Assembly (NCBI GenBank): GCA_902597545.1
Contig: CACJYD010000004.1
Location: 19,988-83,987 of the forward strand
Origin: an uncultured Bacteroidota bacterium
GTDB lineage: Bacteria > Bacteroidota > Bacteroidia > Flavobacteriales > Flavobacteriaceae
Length of the DNA: 64,000 nt
Reading direction: 5' to 3'
In this document: piece after piece, positions 20,003 through 30,297 of the stretch
Position numbering within the stretch: the stretch's first letter is position 1
Layout of the letters: each line of letters starts with the position of its first letter
Notes under the pieces: generated by a model
Database searches by the model: none
What the model was told of the DNA's origin: nothing
What the model saw: only the letters and a program-made list of their open reading frames with translations
Made by a program: the position numbers and the translations under genes

Positions 20003-20860
20003 TTAGAATCTTTTAAAAAAATTCCAAATATCTGAGAACATATTTGGATATGTTGGTCTTAAATTATGTCCTCCATTTTCAACCCTTATATATTTTATTT
20101 CTTTATTATCATTACATCCAATGAAAGTATATATTGTCTTATCATTCATTATTTTTTTTTGTGGAGGAAGTGCACACTCAAAATTTATTGCCCACAGCTC
20201 TGCACTTTTTAGTGCATCTAAAAAATTGTGGCCAAATGCTATTCCACCATCAATAGGAATAGTCGAATCTTTAGCACCATTTATTTGAAATATAGATAGT
20301 GGTTTTGTGTTGTCTTTAATTGGCATACTTTCCATAAGCTGACTCACAACTGGAGCAATTGCTTTAAAATGTGAAGTATGAATTCCTAGTTTGTTTACCA
20401 TCCCTGATCCATTTGAAGTTCCTATTGCATAAATCTTATTCATATTCAAATTATTGTAGTTTTCTAATTCCTTGATAATTGAATTAATGAAAGCCACATC
20501 ATCAGCTTTTGAAGGTTCTGTCCCTAAATTCCAAGAATCTAGATGACCTTGAGGATAAATGCCAACAAATTCTCCACTATCCGTAAAACTTTTTAACTGA
20601 TTTACCCATGAAGTATTTTTACCACCTTTTCCGTGTAAAGCAAATACAATTGGATAATCTACATCACTATTAATATTTGCCGATGTTTGAATTATTACTG
20701 GTCTTTCAGTTTTGGTTCCTTGAATTATTTGATCAATATAAATAGTCTTCGTAACTAACGATTTTTTACCATTAAGATCCTGGCTTACTAATTCATTTGA
20801 ACTATCGCATGAAAAAAAGAATATGAAAATCGTTGATATAAAAACTAAATTAATTTTCAT
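20003..20860 (-). CDS. Esterase/depolymerase-like alpha/beta hydrolase, lipoprotein
   Basis: FALHGKGG, AIGTSNGSGMVN, NGGHNLRP; lipobox FFSC. Confidence 0.75.
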   Translation of the reverse strand: MKINLVFISTIFIFFFSCDSSNELVSQDLNGKKSLVTKTIYIDQIIQGTKTERPVIIQTSANINSDVDYPIVFALHGKGGKNTSWVNQLKSFTDSGEFVGIYPQGHLDSWNLGTEPSKADDVAFINSIIKELENYNNLNMNKIYAIGTSNGSGMVNKLGIHTSHFKAIAPVVSQLMESMPIKDNTKPLSIFQINGAKDSTIPIDGGIAFGHNFLDALKSAELWAINFECALPPQKKIMNDKTIYTFIGCNDNKEIKYIRVENGGHNLRPTYPNMFSDIWNFFKRF

Positions 20861-20899
20861 AAAAAAATCTAATGATCAGTATTTTGATGTAAATAAAAA

Positions 20900-21007
20900 T
20901 TAACAATCACATGGATCGCAATTACAAGGGCTGCAAGTACACTGGTTGCAATTATTTTTATTACATGGCTCGCAGTCACAACTACAATTAGTATTCATAT
21001 TGGTCAT
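20900..21007 (-). CDS. 35-aa Cys-rich (11 Cys) metallothionein-like peptide, absent from supplied ORF track
   Basis: Hand translation: MTNMNTNCSCDCEPCNKNNCNQCTCSPCNCDPCDC*, ATG at 21007-21005, TAA at 20902-20900; motifs CDCEPC, CTCSPC, CNCDPC. Confidence 0.7.
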   Translation of the reverse strand: MTNMNTNCSCDCEPCNKNNCNQCTCSPCNCDPCDC

Positions 21008-21036
21008 TTGTTATAATAAAGTTAGGAATAAAATTA

Positions 21037-21411
21037 TTACGTATTATTTAGTAAATCAGAAAAATAGGGATAGTAGATTATAACTAATACCATTAACGAA
21101 CTAATTACAGCAAATGAAACAGCCCCAGCAGAAATATCTTTGATTAATTTAATTCTAGAATCATACTCTGGATTAATTATATCACATATTTTTTCAGCCA
21201 CAGTATTCAGAGCTTCTGTGCTTAATATAAATCCAATCAAGATTATATGAATAATCCATTCATTTTTTGTTATTTCAAAATAATACCCTAGACCAATAAA
21301 TAGAAGAAAAAAAAGGGATTGAACTTTAATTGAATCTTCATTTTTTAAAAGAAAAAACATTCCACTAAGAGCAATTATAATACCTTTGATTCTTTTAAAT
21401 ATAAATTGCAT
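21037..21411 (-). CDS. dgkA: Diacylglycerol kinase (DgkA/undecaprenol kinase family)
   Basis: STEALNTVAEKICDIINPEYDSRIKLIKDISAGAV motif, TM segments. Confidence 0.9.
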   Translation of the reverse strand: MQFIFKRIKGIIIALSGMFFLLKNEDSIKVQSLFFLLFIGLGYYFEITKNEWIIHIILIGFILSTEALNTVAEKICDIINPEYDSRIKLIKDISAGAVSFAVISSLMVLVIIYYPYFSDLLNNT

Positions 21412-21445
21412 AATATTAAAAACTTAACTTAAAATTATAATAATT

Positions 21446-21922
21446 ATGGATACGCTCAGTCATGCGCTATATGGAAAAGGATTATTTGGATATAAAAAAT
21501 ACAGATGGTATTCATTCTTCTTTGGTATTATACCAGACATATTTTCATTTGGTATTTACTTTATTTATTTAATTGTATTTAGTGAATTTGAATTTGGCAG
21601 ACCCTCTAGAGAGGAACTTCCTCACTGGGTATATGATTTATATGATATTTCTCATAGTATGGTAACAGCTTTAGTCTTTATTGCAATTGCTTACAAGATT
21701 AATAAAGATTTTGCATGGCCAATGTTAGCTTGGCCTATGCATATTGTTGTAGATTTTTTCACACATAGTATTAAATTTTTTCCAACCCCAATTTTATGGC
21801 CAATTTCAGATTATAGATTTGATGGAGTACCATGGTCAAATCCATATGTATTGGGAATAAATTTTATATTGATATTTTTAATATTTATATATCGCTGGAG
21901 AACCAGGCTAAAAAATAAATAA
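21446..21922 (+). CDS. Membrane-bound metal-dependent hydrolase-like (YdjM-like) protein
   Basis: MDTLSHALYG, FGIIPD, HIVVDFFTHS. Confidence 0.65.
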   Translation: MDTLSHALYGKGLFGYKKYRWYSFFFGIIPDIFSFGIYFIYLIVFSEFEFGRPSREELPHWVYDLYDISHSMVTALVFIAIAYKINKDFAWPMLAWPMHIVVDFFTHSIKFFPTPILWPISDYRFDGVPWSNPYVLGINFILIFLIFIYRWRTRLKNK

Positions 21923-22623
21923 TGAGAGAAAAAAGTTTTAAACGTTATCTGTTTGATTTTATTGTAATTGTTTTAGGGATTACAGTATCATTTTGGTTTA
22001 ACCAATTATCAATTAAAAGAAGTGATAATAAAGAGAGAATAAAAGTTCTAAATAATATTGAAAAGGAAATTGCAGAAATAGAGAAATATTGTGATGAAAG
22101 ACTTAATGCTTGGAATGATGATATAGGATTGTATACGGAATTTTTAGATGATAATTTAAATATTGAATCCATAAAAAATATTACTTCAAGTAAAGGAAGG
22201 ATTGAGTTTAATTTAATTTACTATAGGGATTTTGAACCACCTATGAATAGATACAATTCTATGATTAGCTCGGGTGATATAAAGTTTATTAAATCAGAAA
22301 AAATTAAAGAAACGCTGACAAGACTTCATAATTTGAATTATTCTAATCTTAAAACGTCAGTTGAATATGAAAAATCTTTAAAGCAAGAACTGATTAACAT
22401 TTTAACCGAAAACCACTCTGAGATATTATTTGCAGCTGATAGTTATAAAACATCAATTGAAATATATTCAAGTCTTTTACATAAATCAATACAAAGCGAC
22501 CAAGAACTAAAGTCGAACCTGCTAATACAAATGAAGTATTTTAAAAGTAGAGTTAGTCTTCTGAAGCTTTACATGTATACCTTAGACGAGTTAAAATCTG
22601 AAGTTGAAAATTCTTTAGATTAG
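21922..22623 (+). CDS. DUF6090-like single-TM protein, unknown function
   Basis: Short cytoplasmic N-terminus (KSFKRYLFDFIVIVLGITVSFWFNQ) followed by a helical domain. Confidence 0.5.
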   Translation: MREKSFKRYLFDFIVIVLGITVSFWFNQLSIKRSDNKERIKVLNNIEKEIAEIEKYCDERLNAWNDDIGLYTEFLDDNLNIESIKNITSSKGRIEFNLIYYRDFEPPMNRYNSMISSGDIKFIKSEKIKETLTRLHNLNYSNLKTSVEYEKSLKQELINILTENHSEILFAADSYKTSIEIYSSLLHKSIQSDQELKSNLLIQMKYFKSRVSLLKLYMYTLDELKSEVENSLD

Positions 22624-23156
22624 TTTACAGCTTGGTACTCGTCAATCACTACATCTCCATCAGAGTTTAACAATTGATCAAGCATAGATTTCATGTCAAA
22701 AAAGTCATGTTCTTTAGCAATCTTACCATCTTTCATTGTGATCATGGTTGTTCCAGAAAGATCTAAATAATTTCCTGTTGCTGGAATTCCAAAAAAATCT
22801 CCTGTGTGCTTTCCCTTAAAGTTCCAATGTTTTACAAGTCTATTACCCTGACCAAAAGCATCAATAATTTTCCACTCTATTTCTGAAAAACCGTTAAGAT
22901 AATTTAAATAATGATTTTTTACAGCTTCAATACCAACTACATCACCTTGATCTGTAACAACAACAACATCTTCAGTAAAATTATCAGAATTAACTGTACT
23001 TGTATCTCCATCAATTAAAAATGTATTCCAAACATTTTGATACATTTCAAGATCTTTCTCAAGTTGAGCATTAGCATCAATTAATTTTTTTTCAGCAGTA
23101 TTTCCTCCACAACTCAATAGAAGGAGAGAAAAAAGTATTACATATATATTTTTCAT
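22620..23156 (-). CDS. Nuclear transport factor 2/SnoaL-like lipoprotein
   Basis: VGIEAVKNHYLNYLNGFSEIEWKIIDAFGQGNRLVKHWNFKGKHTGDFFGIPATG. Confidence 0.8.
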   Translation of the reverse strand: MKNIYVILFSLLLLSCGGNTAEKKLIDANAQLEKDLEMYQNVWNTFLIDGDTSTVNSDNFTEDVVVVTDQGDVVGIEAVKNHYLNYLNGFSEIEWKIIDAFGQGNRLVKHWNFKGKHTGDFFGIPATGNYLDLSGTTMITMKDGKIAKEHDFFDMKSMLDQLLNSDGDVVIDEYQAVN

Positions 23157-23189
23157 AATTGATTTAAATTTATATAATTATAAATCCAG

Positions 23190-24011
23190 ATGCAAAAAAA
23201 ACTTTTACTTATAATTCCCATACTATTTTTTTTAAACATTAATGAACTAAAAGTGATTTCATATAATATTAGATACAATAACTCTAATGATGGTGTCAAT
23301 ATTTGGGAAAATAGAAGATCAACTATTAAGAATTTTATTGTTGATGAAAATCCAGATTTTGCAGGATTGCAAGAGGTTACTTACTCTCAACTAATATTTT
23401 TAACTGAATCTTTAAAAGATTATGATTATATAGGTGTCGGTCGTGATGACGGAAAAACAAAAGGAGAATTTAGTCCAATATTTTATAATAGGAATAAATA
23501 CAAAATTTTAACCAATGATACATTTTGGTTATCCTCAACACCTGAGAAAGTTTCTATTGGTTGGGACGCTTCAATGGAAAGAATATGTACATATGGATTA
23601 TTTGAAAATGTAGATACAAAACAGAGGTTATGGGTATTCAATACCCATTTTGACCACATTGGTAATCACGCAAGAGAAAAATCTACAGATTTAATTTTGA
23701 AGAAGATTAACAGTATTAAATCAAAAGATATTCCAGTTATATTAACTGGTGATTTTAATTTAAATGATGATAATTTTTCCATAAAAAAAATTCAAAAACA
23801 ACTAAAGGATGTTCTAATCAATATCAAAAAAACTGATCTTAATTATGAGACATACAATGGGTTTAAAAATTTAGTTAAATCAAAAAGAAGAATTGATTAT
23901 ATTTTTACTAGAAATTTTGAAGTAAAAGAAGCTAAACATGTCTACATAAAAACCCCATATGGTGGTTGGGCATCAGATCATCATCCAGTTTTATCACTAC
24001 TTAAATATTAA
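23190..24011 (+). CDS. Endonuclease/exonuclease/phosphatase family protein
   Basis: ISYNIRYNNSNDGVNIWENR, GLQEVTYSQL, GDFNL, ASDHHPV. Confidence 0.92.
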   Translation: MQKKLLLIIPILFFLNINELKVISYNIRYNNSNDGVNIWENRRSTIKNFIVDENPDFAGLQEVTYSQLIFLTESLKDYDYIGVGRDDGKTKGEFSPIFYNRNKYKILTNDTFWLSSTPEKVSIGWDASMERICTYGLFENVDTKQRLWVFNTHFDHIGNHAREKSTDLILKKINSIKSKDIPVILTGDFNLNDDNFSIKKIQKQLKDVLINIKKTDLNYETYNGFKNLVKSKRRIDYIFTRNFEVKEAKHVYIKTPYGGWASDHHPVLSLLKY

Positions 24012-24017
24012 AAAAAA

Positions 24018-24034
24018 CCCTGCAAACTGCAGGG
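24018..24034 (-). terminator. Hairpin CCCTGCA-AAC-TGCAGGG, with U-tract on the minus strand; likely terminator of tRNA-Asn
   Basis: 7-bp perfect stem, 3-nt loop; minus-strand 3' side is followed by a T-run (plus-strand A-run at 24010-24017). Confidence 0.75.
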
Positions 24035-24066
24035 CTTTAAGAATATGTGATGTAGCGGTATACTTG

Positions 24067-24140
24067 CTCCCCCTCTTGGACTCGAACCAAGGACCCTCTG
24101 ATTAACAGTCAGATGCTCTAACCAACTGAGCTAAGGAGGA
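24067..24140 (-). tRNA. tRNA-Asn (anticodon GTT)
   Basis: Minus strand TCCTCCTTAGCTCAGTTGGTTAGAGCATCTGACTGTTAATCAGAGGGTCCTTGGTTCGAGTCCAAGAGGGGGAG; 7-bp acceptor stem, D-loop, GGTTCGAGTCC T-arm; CCA not encoded. Confidence 0.93.
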
Positions 24141-24198
24141 ATTTAATGAAGGCAAATATATATTTAATTTTTGGGTAATCAAATAAGAGAAATAAGAA

Positions 24199-25515
24199 TT
24201 AGTTTAAAGCTCTAACCACATCCATTCCATTGGCATATATGAATAATCCAAGAAGTAAAAATAGACCTATATAAGTTGCGTATTCCATAAACTTCTCATT
24301 TGGTTTCCTTCCACTAACCATTTCATATAAGACAAACATAACATGACCTCCATCTAAAGCAGGAATTGGTAATAGATTCATAAATGCTAAAATTATGGAT
24401 AATAAGGCAGTAGTTTCCCAAAATCTTTGCCAGTCCCATGCTGCAGGAAAGATTTTTCCAATAGTGCCAAAGCCACCTAGTTGTGAAGCTCCAGCCTTGG
24501 TTGCTATATATTGAAATTGGGCTACATAATCGTATAAAGTCCAATAACCATAATCAAAACCAACTTGAATACTTTCAAAAAAACCATAATTTAATTTAGT
24601 TGGTTTTGGCATTTGGTTCATAATATTAATACCAATGACTTTATCTTCTGAATCAAAAGGAATCGTTACATCAAATAAACTACCATTTCTTAAGATTTCA
24701 AGTTCCATATAATCAGCATTAACAGACTTATTACTATCAAAGTCATCCATCTCGTAAATTTTGGATCCATTAACTCTGCTAATGATATCCCCTTTGGTTA
24801 ATCCTGCATATGATGCAGGTAATCCAGAGATAACAGAATCTATAACTATGTCTGGAACTGGAATAAATGATAGCATTTGACCAGATTCCATCATTCTTGT
24901 TCCAATATTCTCAGGAATATTTATAATTTTTCTACTACCATCCTCAGAAATTACTTGAACCTCTGAGAGTGCTCTGGTAAATAACATTTTATTGATGTCA
25001 AATTGATCGACAATTTCTTTACCATCAACTGTTAGAATTTTATCACCGTCAGTAAATCCAACCTCTTGCATTAATTCAGAAACCTTAAAACCAGAATTCA
25101 AATTTTCTTCTGTGATTACTGTCTTTCCCCAAACAAACATGATCATCATATAAAGTAAAAAACCAACAATAAAGTTAACAGTAACACCACCCAAAAGAAT
25201 AATTAATCTTTGCCAAGCAGGTTTGGACCTGAATTCCCATTCTTTAGGCTCCGATGAGGTGTGATCAGTATCAAAACTTTCATCTACAATTCCAGAAATT
25301 TTGACATATCCTCCAAGTGGAAGAGCTCCAATACCAAATTCTGTTTCACCAATTTTTTTCTTAAAAAAAGTAAATGGCCAATCAATAAAAAGGTAAAATT
25401 TCTCTACTCTACATCCAAATAACTTGGCTGGAATATAATGACCAAATTCATGAAGAACTACGAGAATTGATAAACTTAGTATTAATTGAAATGCTTTGAT
25501 TAAAACTACTTCCAT
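24199..25515 (-). CDS. rseP: RIP metalloprotease RseP (site-2 protease)
   Basis: VVLHEFGHYIPAKLFG, PDZ domains, NLLPIPALDGG; start taken at MEVVL (25515) because the longer ORF overlaps the divergent gene. Confidence 0.92.
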   Translation of the reverse strand: MEVVLIKAFQLILSLSILVVLHEFGHYIPAKLFGCRVEKFYLFIDWPFTFFKKKIGETEFGIGALPLGGYVKISGIVDESFDTDHTSSEPKEWEFRSKPAWQRLIILLGGVTVNFIVGFLLYMMIMFVWGKTVITEENLNSGFKVSELMQEVGFTDGDKILTVDGKEIVDQFDINKMLFTRALSEVQVISEDGSRKIINIPENIGTRMMESGQMLSFIPVPDIVIDSVISGLPASYAGLTKGDIISRVNGSKIYEMDDFDSNKSVNADYMELEILRNGSLFDVTIPFDSEDKVIGINIMNQMPKPTKLNYGFFESIQVGFDYGYWTLYDYVAQFQYIATKAGASQLGGFGTIGKIFPAAWDWQRFWETTALLSIILAFMNLLPIPALDGGHVMFVLYEMVSGRKPNEKFMEYATYIGLFLLLGLFIYANGMDVVRALN

Positions 25516-25615
25516 ATTTAAAAATTGGATGTCAAAAGTAACCTTTTTTGATATTACAAAAAAACTTAAAAAAAATATTTTAAAAATTATAAATAGGTTA
25601 ATTTTGCCAGTCCAT

Positions 25616-26296
25616 ATGAAAAATAGTTTTTTAAAGAGATACGGCCTAATAATTTTATTTTTTATTGTTTTTTCAGTTGTTGGAGTTTCATCATTCAACT
25701 ACGTACAAACTCCAACTAAAAAACTTCCTATATACAGCCCATCAATGGTAAGTGATGAGTTGGTCGAAGAGGATTTAAGATATGTAAAAAAATACCACAG
25801 GATTAGTGATTTTTCATTGTTTAATCAAAATGGTGAAAACGTAACTCATGATAATTATAAGAATAAAATATATGTTGCTGATTTTTTCTTTACTACATGT
25901 CCAGATATTTGTCCAATAATGACAGGTAATATGTTGTACCTACAAGAAAACTTAAAAAATGTTGATGATATTATGTTGGCCTCTTTTTCTGTAACACCTG
26001 ACGTTGATACAGTTGAAGTATTAAAATCTTATTCTCTTGAAAAAGGAGTTGATGATTCGAAGTGGAATTTGATGACAGGTGAAAAGAAACAAATTTATGA
26101 CTTGGCAAGAAAGTCATTTTTAGTAGCTAAAAAAATCCACAATGAGCAAACTCATGGTATGATTCATACAGAAAATTTTGTCTTAGTTGATAAAGACAAA
26201 AGAATTAGAGGATATTACGATGGCACAAATATTGAAGAAATGGATAGGTTACTTGATGATATTAAAATACTTTTAGATTCCTATGAAAGCTCTTAA
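25616..26296 (+). CDS. SCO1/SenC family copper chaperone-like protein
   Basis: DFFFTTCPDICPIMTGNM (CxxxC) and conserved His region; start taken at ATG 25616 (MKNSFLKRYG). Confidence 0.9.
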   Translation: MKNSFLKRYGLIILFFIVFSVVGVSSFNYVQTPTKKLPIYSPSMVSDELVEEDLRYVKKYHRISDFSLFNQNGENVTHDNYKNKIYVADFFFTTCPDICPIMTGNMLYLQENLKNVDDIMLASFSVTPDVDTVEVLKSYSLEKGVDDSKWNLMTGEKKQIYDLARKSFLVAKKIHNEQTHGMIHTENFVLVDKDKRIRGYYDGTNIEEMDRLLDDIKILLDSYESS

Positions 26297-26834
26297 AATC
26301 TTGTTTTTCTTTTACATATTATTTTTTTCATCATTTAATATTTTTAGTCAAGAATTAATAATTGGAGAGGAAAGAATTGAACCTGGTATTGTTTTAATTT
26401 TCGAAGGTGCTGTTAAAGATGTTGTAATTCCCAAATCCAATAATTTGAGTGTTGAAGAAACTAATGTACATATTGAAGCGAGAGTTAATTGGGATTCTTT
26501 AAATATCCCCGAGGGGACTCCGGCAGGTGGATTTGTACCATTCTTAAAAATAAGTTCTGTTATATTAAATCAAAGTACTGGTCTAAAAACATTTGTTGAT
26601 CTTACTCCTCACATCAATCTGATTGATAACTTTCATTATGCACGAAATATTGCCCTTCCTGGGAAGGTTGATGATTTATATACAGTTGAATTTAAAATCA
26701 ATCCTCCACACGTTTATGATTTAGCTTTTCATAAAGATTGGGCTGAAAAATTTGGTAAAGACTTATTCAAAGGAAAATCCTATACTTATGAAGATGTTGA
26801 CTTTGAGGAGATTGCAAAGGCTAACAGAGAATAA
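26283..26834 (+). CDS. P19/Tp34-like periplasmic iron(/copper)-binding protein
   Basis: VHIEARVNW...EGTPAGGFVPFLKISS...NFHYARNIALPG...YTVEFKINPP resembles the P19/Tp34 family; overlaps SCO gene. Confidence 0.65.
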   Translation: MKALKILFFFYILFFSSFNIFSQELIIGEERIEPGIVLIFEGAVKDVVIPKSNNLSVEETNVHIEARVNWDSLNIPEGTPAGGFVPFLKISSVILNQSTGLKTFVDLTPHINLIDNFHYARNIALPGKVDDLYTVEFKINPPHVYDLAFHKDWAEKFGKDLFKGKSYTYEDVDFEEIAKANRE

Positions 26835-26871
26835 AATTTTTTGCTAAATTTATTTAAATCAAAAAAATATT

Positions 26872-27711
26872 ATGAAAAAGTTACTATTTATAGTTAGCCT
26901 ATTATTAATTGGCTGCGAGACAAATCAAAACAGGGATAATGCAACATGGACATTTGATGCATCAACTGGAGACTATATTGAATGGCAAAGTGAAAATGAT
27001 TTTGCAAATGAAATGACAAATGCTGCTTTTGTTCATTTATATAATGTTGAGTATGAAAAAGCAATGGTATTTTTCGAAAAAGCATTGGAATATGACCCAT
27101 CACTATTTGGACCACATGTAGTTTTAGCTGGATTTTCGGAAGATGGATCTGAGAAACAACAAATGCATATATCTAAAGCCAAGGAATTGGTTGAAAATAA
27201 AAATAATACTTCGAAACTTTTTGTTTCACTTTTAGACTTAGATAAAGGAGGAAGTTGGCCACTTGTTACACAAGGTGCTCATGATGTTTGGAAATCAATG
27301 AGAGATATTGAACCGAAAGGTAAACTTATTCATTACTATTATGCATTTACTATTCCTGGAATGGAAAATAAAATTCAAGAAATGGAAACACTTTTAGCTG
27401 AGCTAAAAGATGGTACTGGTGATAGTGAATCTCTTGCTGTTAGCGGTGATCATTCATTCATGATAGCTCCAATAGTAAATACACTGGGCTATTTTTATTA
27501 CAACATTGGAAATAAGGAAGAGGCAAAAAACCTATTTGAAGAGTATCTTAATCTTTATCCAGATGGATATAATTCATATGATTCGATGGGTGAGTTTTAT
27601 TACAATGAGGGTGATATGGAAAATGCTCTAAAATTTTATAAAAAAGCAAAAGAAATGTACCCAGCTGCAACTTCAGCAAATATGATGATTGAAGAAATTT
27701 CAAAATCTTAA
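26872..27711 (+). CDS. Tetratricopeptide repeat lipoprotein
   Basis: Lipobox LLIGC; TPR-like repeats (NKEEAKNLFEEYLNLYPDGYNSYDSMGEFYYNEGDMENALKFYKKAKEMYP). Confidence 0.85.
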   Translation: MKKLLFIVSLLLIGCETNQNRDNATWTFDASTGDYIEWQSENDFANEMTNAAFVHLYNVEYEKAMVFFEKALEYDPSLFGPHVVLAGFSEDGSEKQQMHISKAKELVENKNNTSKLFVSLLDLDKGGSWPLVTQGAHDVWKSMRDIEPKGKLIHYYYAFTIPGMENKIQEMETLLAELKDGTGDSESLAVSGDHSFMIAPIVNTLGYFYYNIGNKEEAKNLFEEYLNLYPDGYNSYDSMGEFYYNEGDMENALKFYKKAKEMYPAATSANMMIEEISKS

Positions 27712-27719
27712 ATTATATT

Positions 27720-27750
27720 AAGGGTAAAATCTAATAACGATTTTGCCCTT
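27720..27750. terminator. Bidirectional terminator hairpin between convergent genes
   Basis: AAGGGTAAAATC (27720-27731) / GATTTTGCCCTT (27739-27750): 12-bp stem with one G.T, 7-nt loop. Confidence 0.8.
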
Positions 27751-28288
27751 AATTATTTTCCACTTCTAAAATTAAATCAATTTCTACGGCAATATTCATT
27801 GGTAATGAATTCATTCCCAATGCTACTCGAGTATGCTTACCTCTATCACCAAAAACTTCAACTAATAAATCAGAACATCCATTTATAACTTTTGGTTGAT
27901 CTGTAAAATTAGATGCTGAATTAACCATACCATTTACTCTAATGATTTGTTTCACATTTTTAAGATCACCAATTGCAGATTTAATTGTAGAAATCAAATT
28001 TATGCCTGTAGCTCTAGCTGCTTCATAGCCCTGATGAATAGTCAAGTCATATCCCAACTTTCCCTTGATGTATTCACCATCATTTTTTAGTGGTCCTTTT
28101 CCAGAGATAAATAAAAGATTTCCCGATTGAACAGTATTTACATAATTTGCAACGGGGTCAGATGGAATCATTAGTTCAATTCCTAACTCCTTCAACTTGG
28201 ATTCAGGATCAAAATTGGAATCTTGATCTTTCTTTTCTGGAACACATGCAACAATTAATAGTAACAGTAAATAAAATATTTTCTTCAC
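27749..28288 (-). CDS. RidA family protein, predicted lipoprotein
   Basis: LFISGKGPLKNDG, ARATGINLISTIKSAIGDL, VALGMNSLPMNIAVEID. Confidence 0.85.
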   Translation of the reverse strand: MKKIFYLLLLLIVACVPEKKDQDSNFDPESKLKELGIELMIPSDPVANYVNTVQSGNLLFISGKGPLKNDGEYIKGKLGYDLTIHQGYEAARATGINLISTIKSAIGDLKNVKQIIRVNGMVNSASNFTDQPKVINGCSDLLVEVFGDRGKHTRVALGMNSLPMNIAVEIDLILEVENN

Positions 28289-28314
28289 TTTTATATAATA
28301 TTTTAAATTAAAAA

Positions 28315-29163
28315 TTATCCAAGATATACGTCAAGGCTCATCATGACAATGAATCCAGCAATTAAACCCATTGTTGCTAAATCTGTATTTCCACCTCTCT
28401 GACTTTCAGGAATTACCTCTTCAACAACAATAAAAATCATTGCACCAGCAGCGAATGATAATGCATATGGTAATATTGGCCAAACAAGAATTACTAATGC
28501 AGCACCAATGACTGCAAAGATTGGTTCTACTATAGCTGATAGCTGTCCCCATATCCAGGATTTAGTTCTGCTAAAACCTGCTCTTCTCACAGGCATAGAT
28601 ACGGCAAAACCTTCAGGAAAATTTTGAATTCCTATACCAATTCCTAATGCAACAGCAGCTCCGAGTGTATATACATTAGCAAATTCTGGAATAACTAAAG
28701 CCCCAAAAGCAACTCCAACTGCTAATCCTTCTGGAATATTATGAATAGCAATAGCTAATACAAGTAAAGAAGTTTTTTTAAGATCTGTCTTGGGCCCTTC
28801 TGCTTCTTTCATTTTTCCAAAAATATGTAAGTGTGGGATTGCCTTATCTAATATGAACATGAAAAGTGCTCCAATGAAAAAACCAATTGCTGGAGGTAAA
28901 AATGATGGCAGAGTTGATTGTCCCAACTCATTCTGAACCTCAACTGCATCAATAGCTGGTGCTATTAATGACCAAAAACTTGCAGCAATCATTACACCAC
29001 CAGTAAATCCTAAAGCCATATCAAGAACTTTTCTATTTGAGCCCTTGAACAAAAAGACAAGAGCAGCTCCAATAGCTGTCATGATCCAAGTAAATAGACC
29101 AGCATAAAGTGCTTGTAATATTGGATTGGTTTGAGATTGAAAAAATTCTAATATAGAATTCAT
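28315..29163 (-). CDS. ZIP family metal (zinc) transporter
   Basis: LAIAIHNIPEGLAVGVAFG and NFPEGFAVSMPVRRAG, VEEVIPESQRGG. Confidence 0.93.
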   Translation of the reverse strand: MNSILEFFQSQTNPILQALYAGLFTWIMTAIGAALVFLFKGSNRKVLDMALGFTGGVMIAASFWSLIAPAIDAVEVQNELGQSTLPSFLPPAIGFFIGALFMFILDKAIPHLHIFGKMKEAEGPKTDLKKTSLLVLAIAIHNIPEGLAVGVAFGALVIPEFANVYTLGAAVALGIGIGIQNFPEGFAVSMPVRRAGFSRTKSWIWGQLSAIVEPIFAVIGAALVILVWPILPYALSFAAGAMIFIVVEEVIPESQRGGNTDLATMGLIAGFIVMMSLDVYLG

Positions 29164-29174
29164 TATTTAGTTAA

Positions 29175-29212
29175 TTAAAACAACCTGTTTTAAAGTTCAC
29201 ACATCAAAGATA
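29175..29212 (-). promoter_or_regulatory. ZIP gene promoter: TATCTTTG (-7) at 29205-29212 and perfect palindrome TTAAAACA-ACC-TGTTTTAA at 29175-29193
   Basis: 8-bp perfect inverted repeat with 3-nt spacer immediately downstream of a consensus TAnnTTTG. Confidence 0.5.
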
Positions 29213-29216
29213 TGAA

Positions 29217-30212
<996 letters not shown>

Positions 30213-30297
30213 TATATAAATATTAAAAGGTAAATTAGAGGTTTAGAAACTTAAGAAAGTTATATAGTTTTATAGTTTCTTTTAGATATTTGTAATT

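Noticed and set aside
20881-21010. Cys-rich peptide as a RiPP/bacteriocin precursor
   Set aside because: No modification, protease or dedicated export genes adjacent; metallothionein-like reading preferred, though not excluded.
25515-25698. N-terminal 61-aa extension of RseP ORF
   Set aside because: Overlaps the divergent SCO gene and precedes the conserved MEVVLIKAFQLILSLSILVVLHEFGH start.
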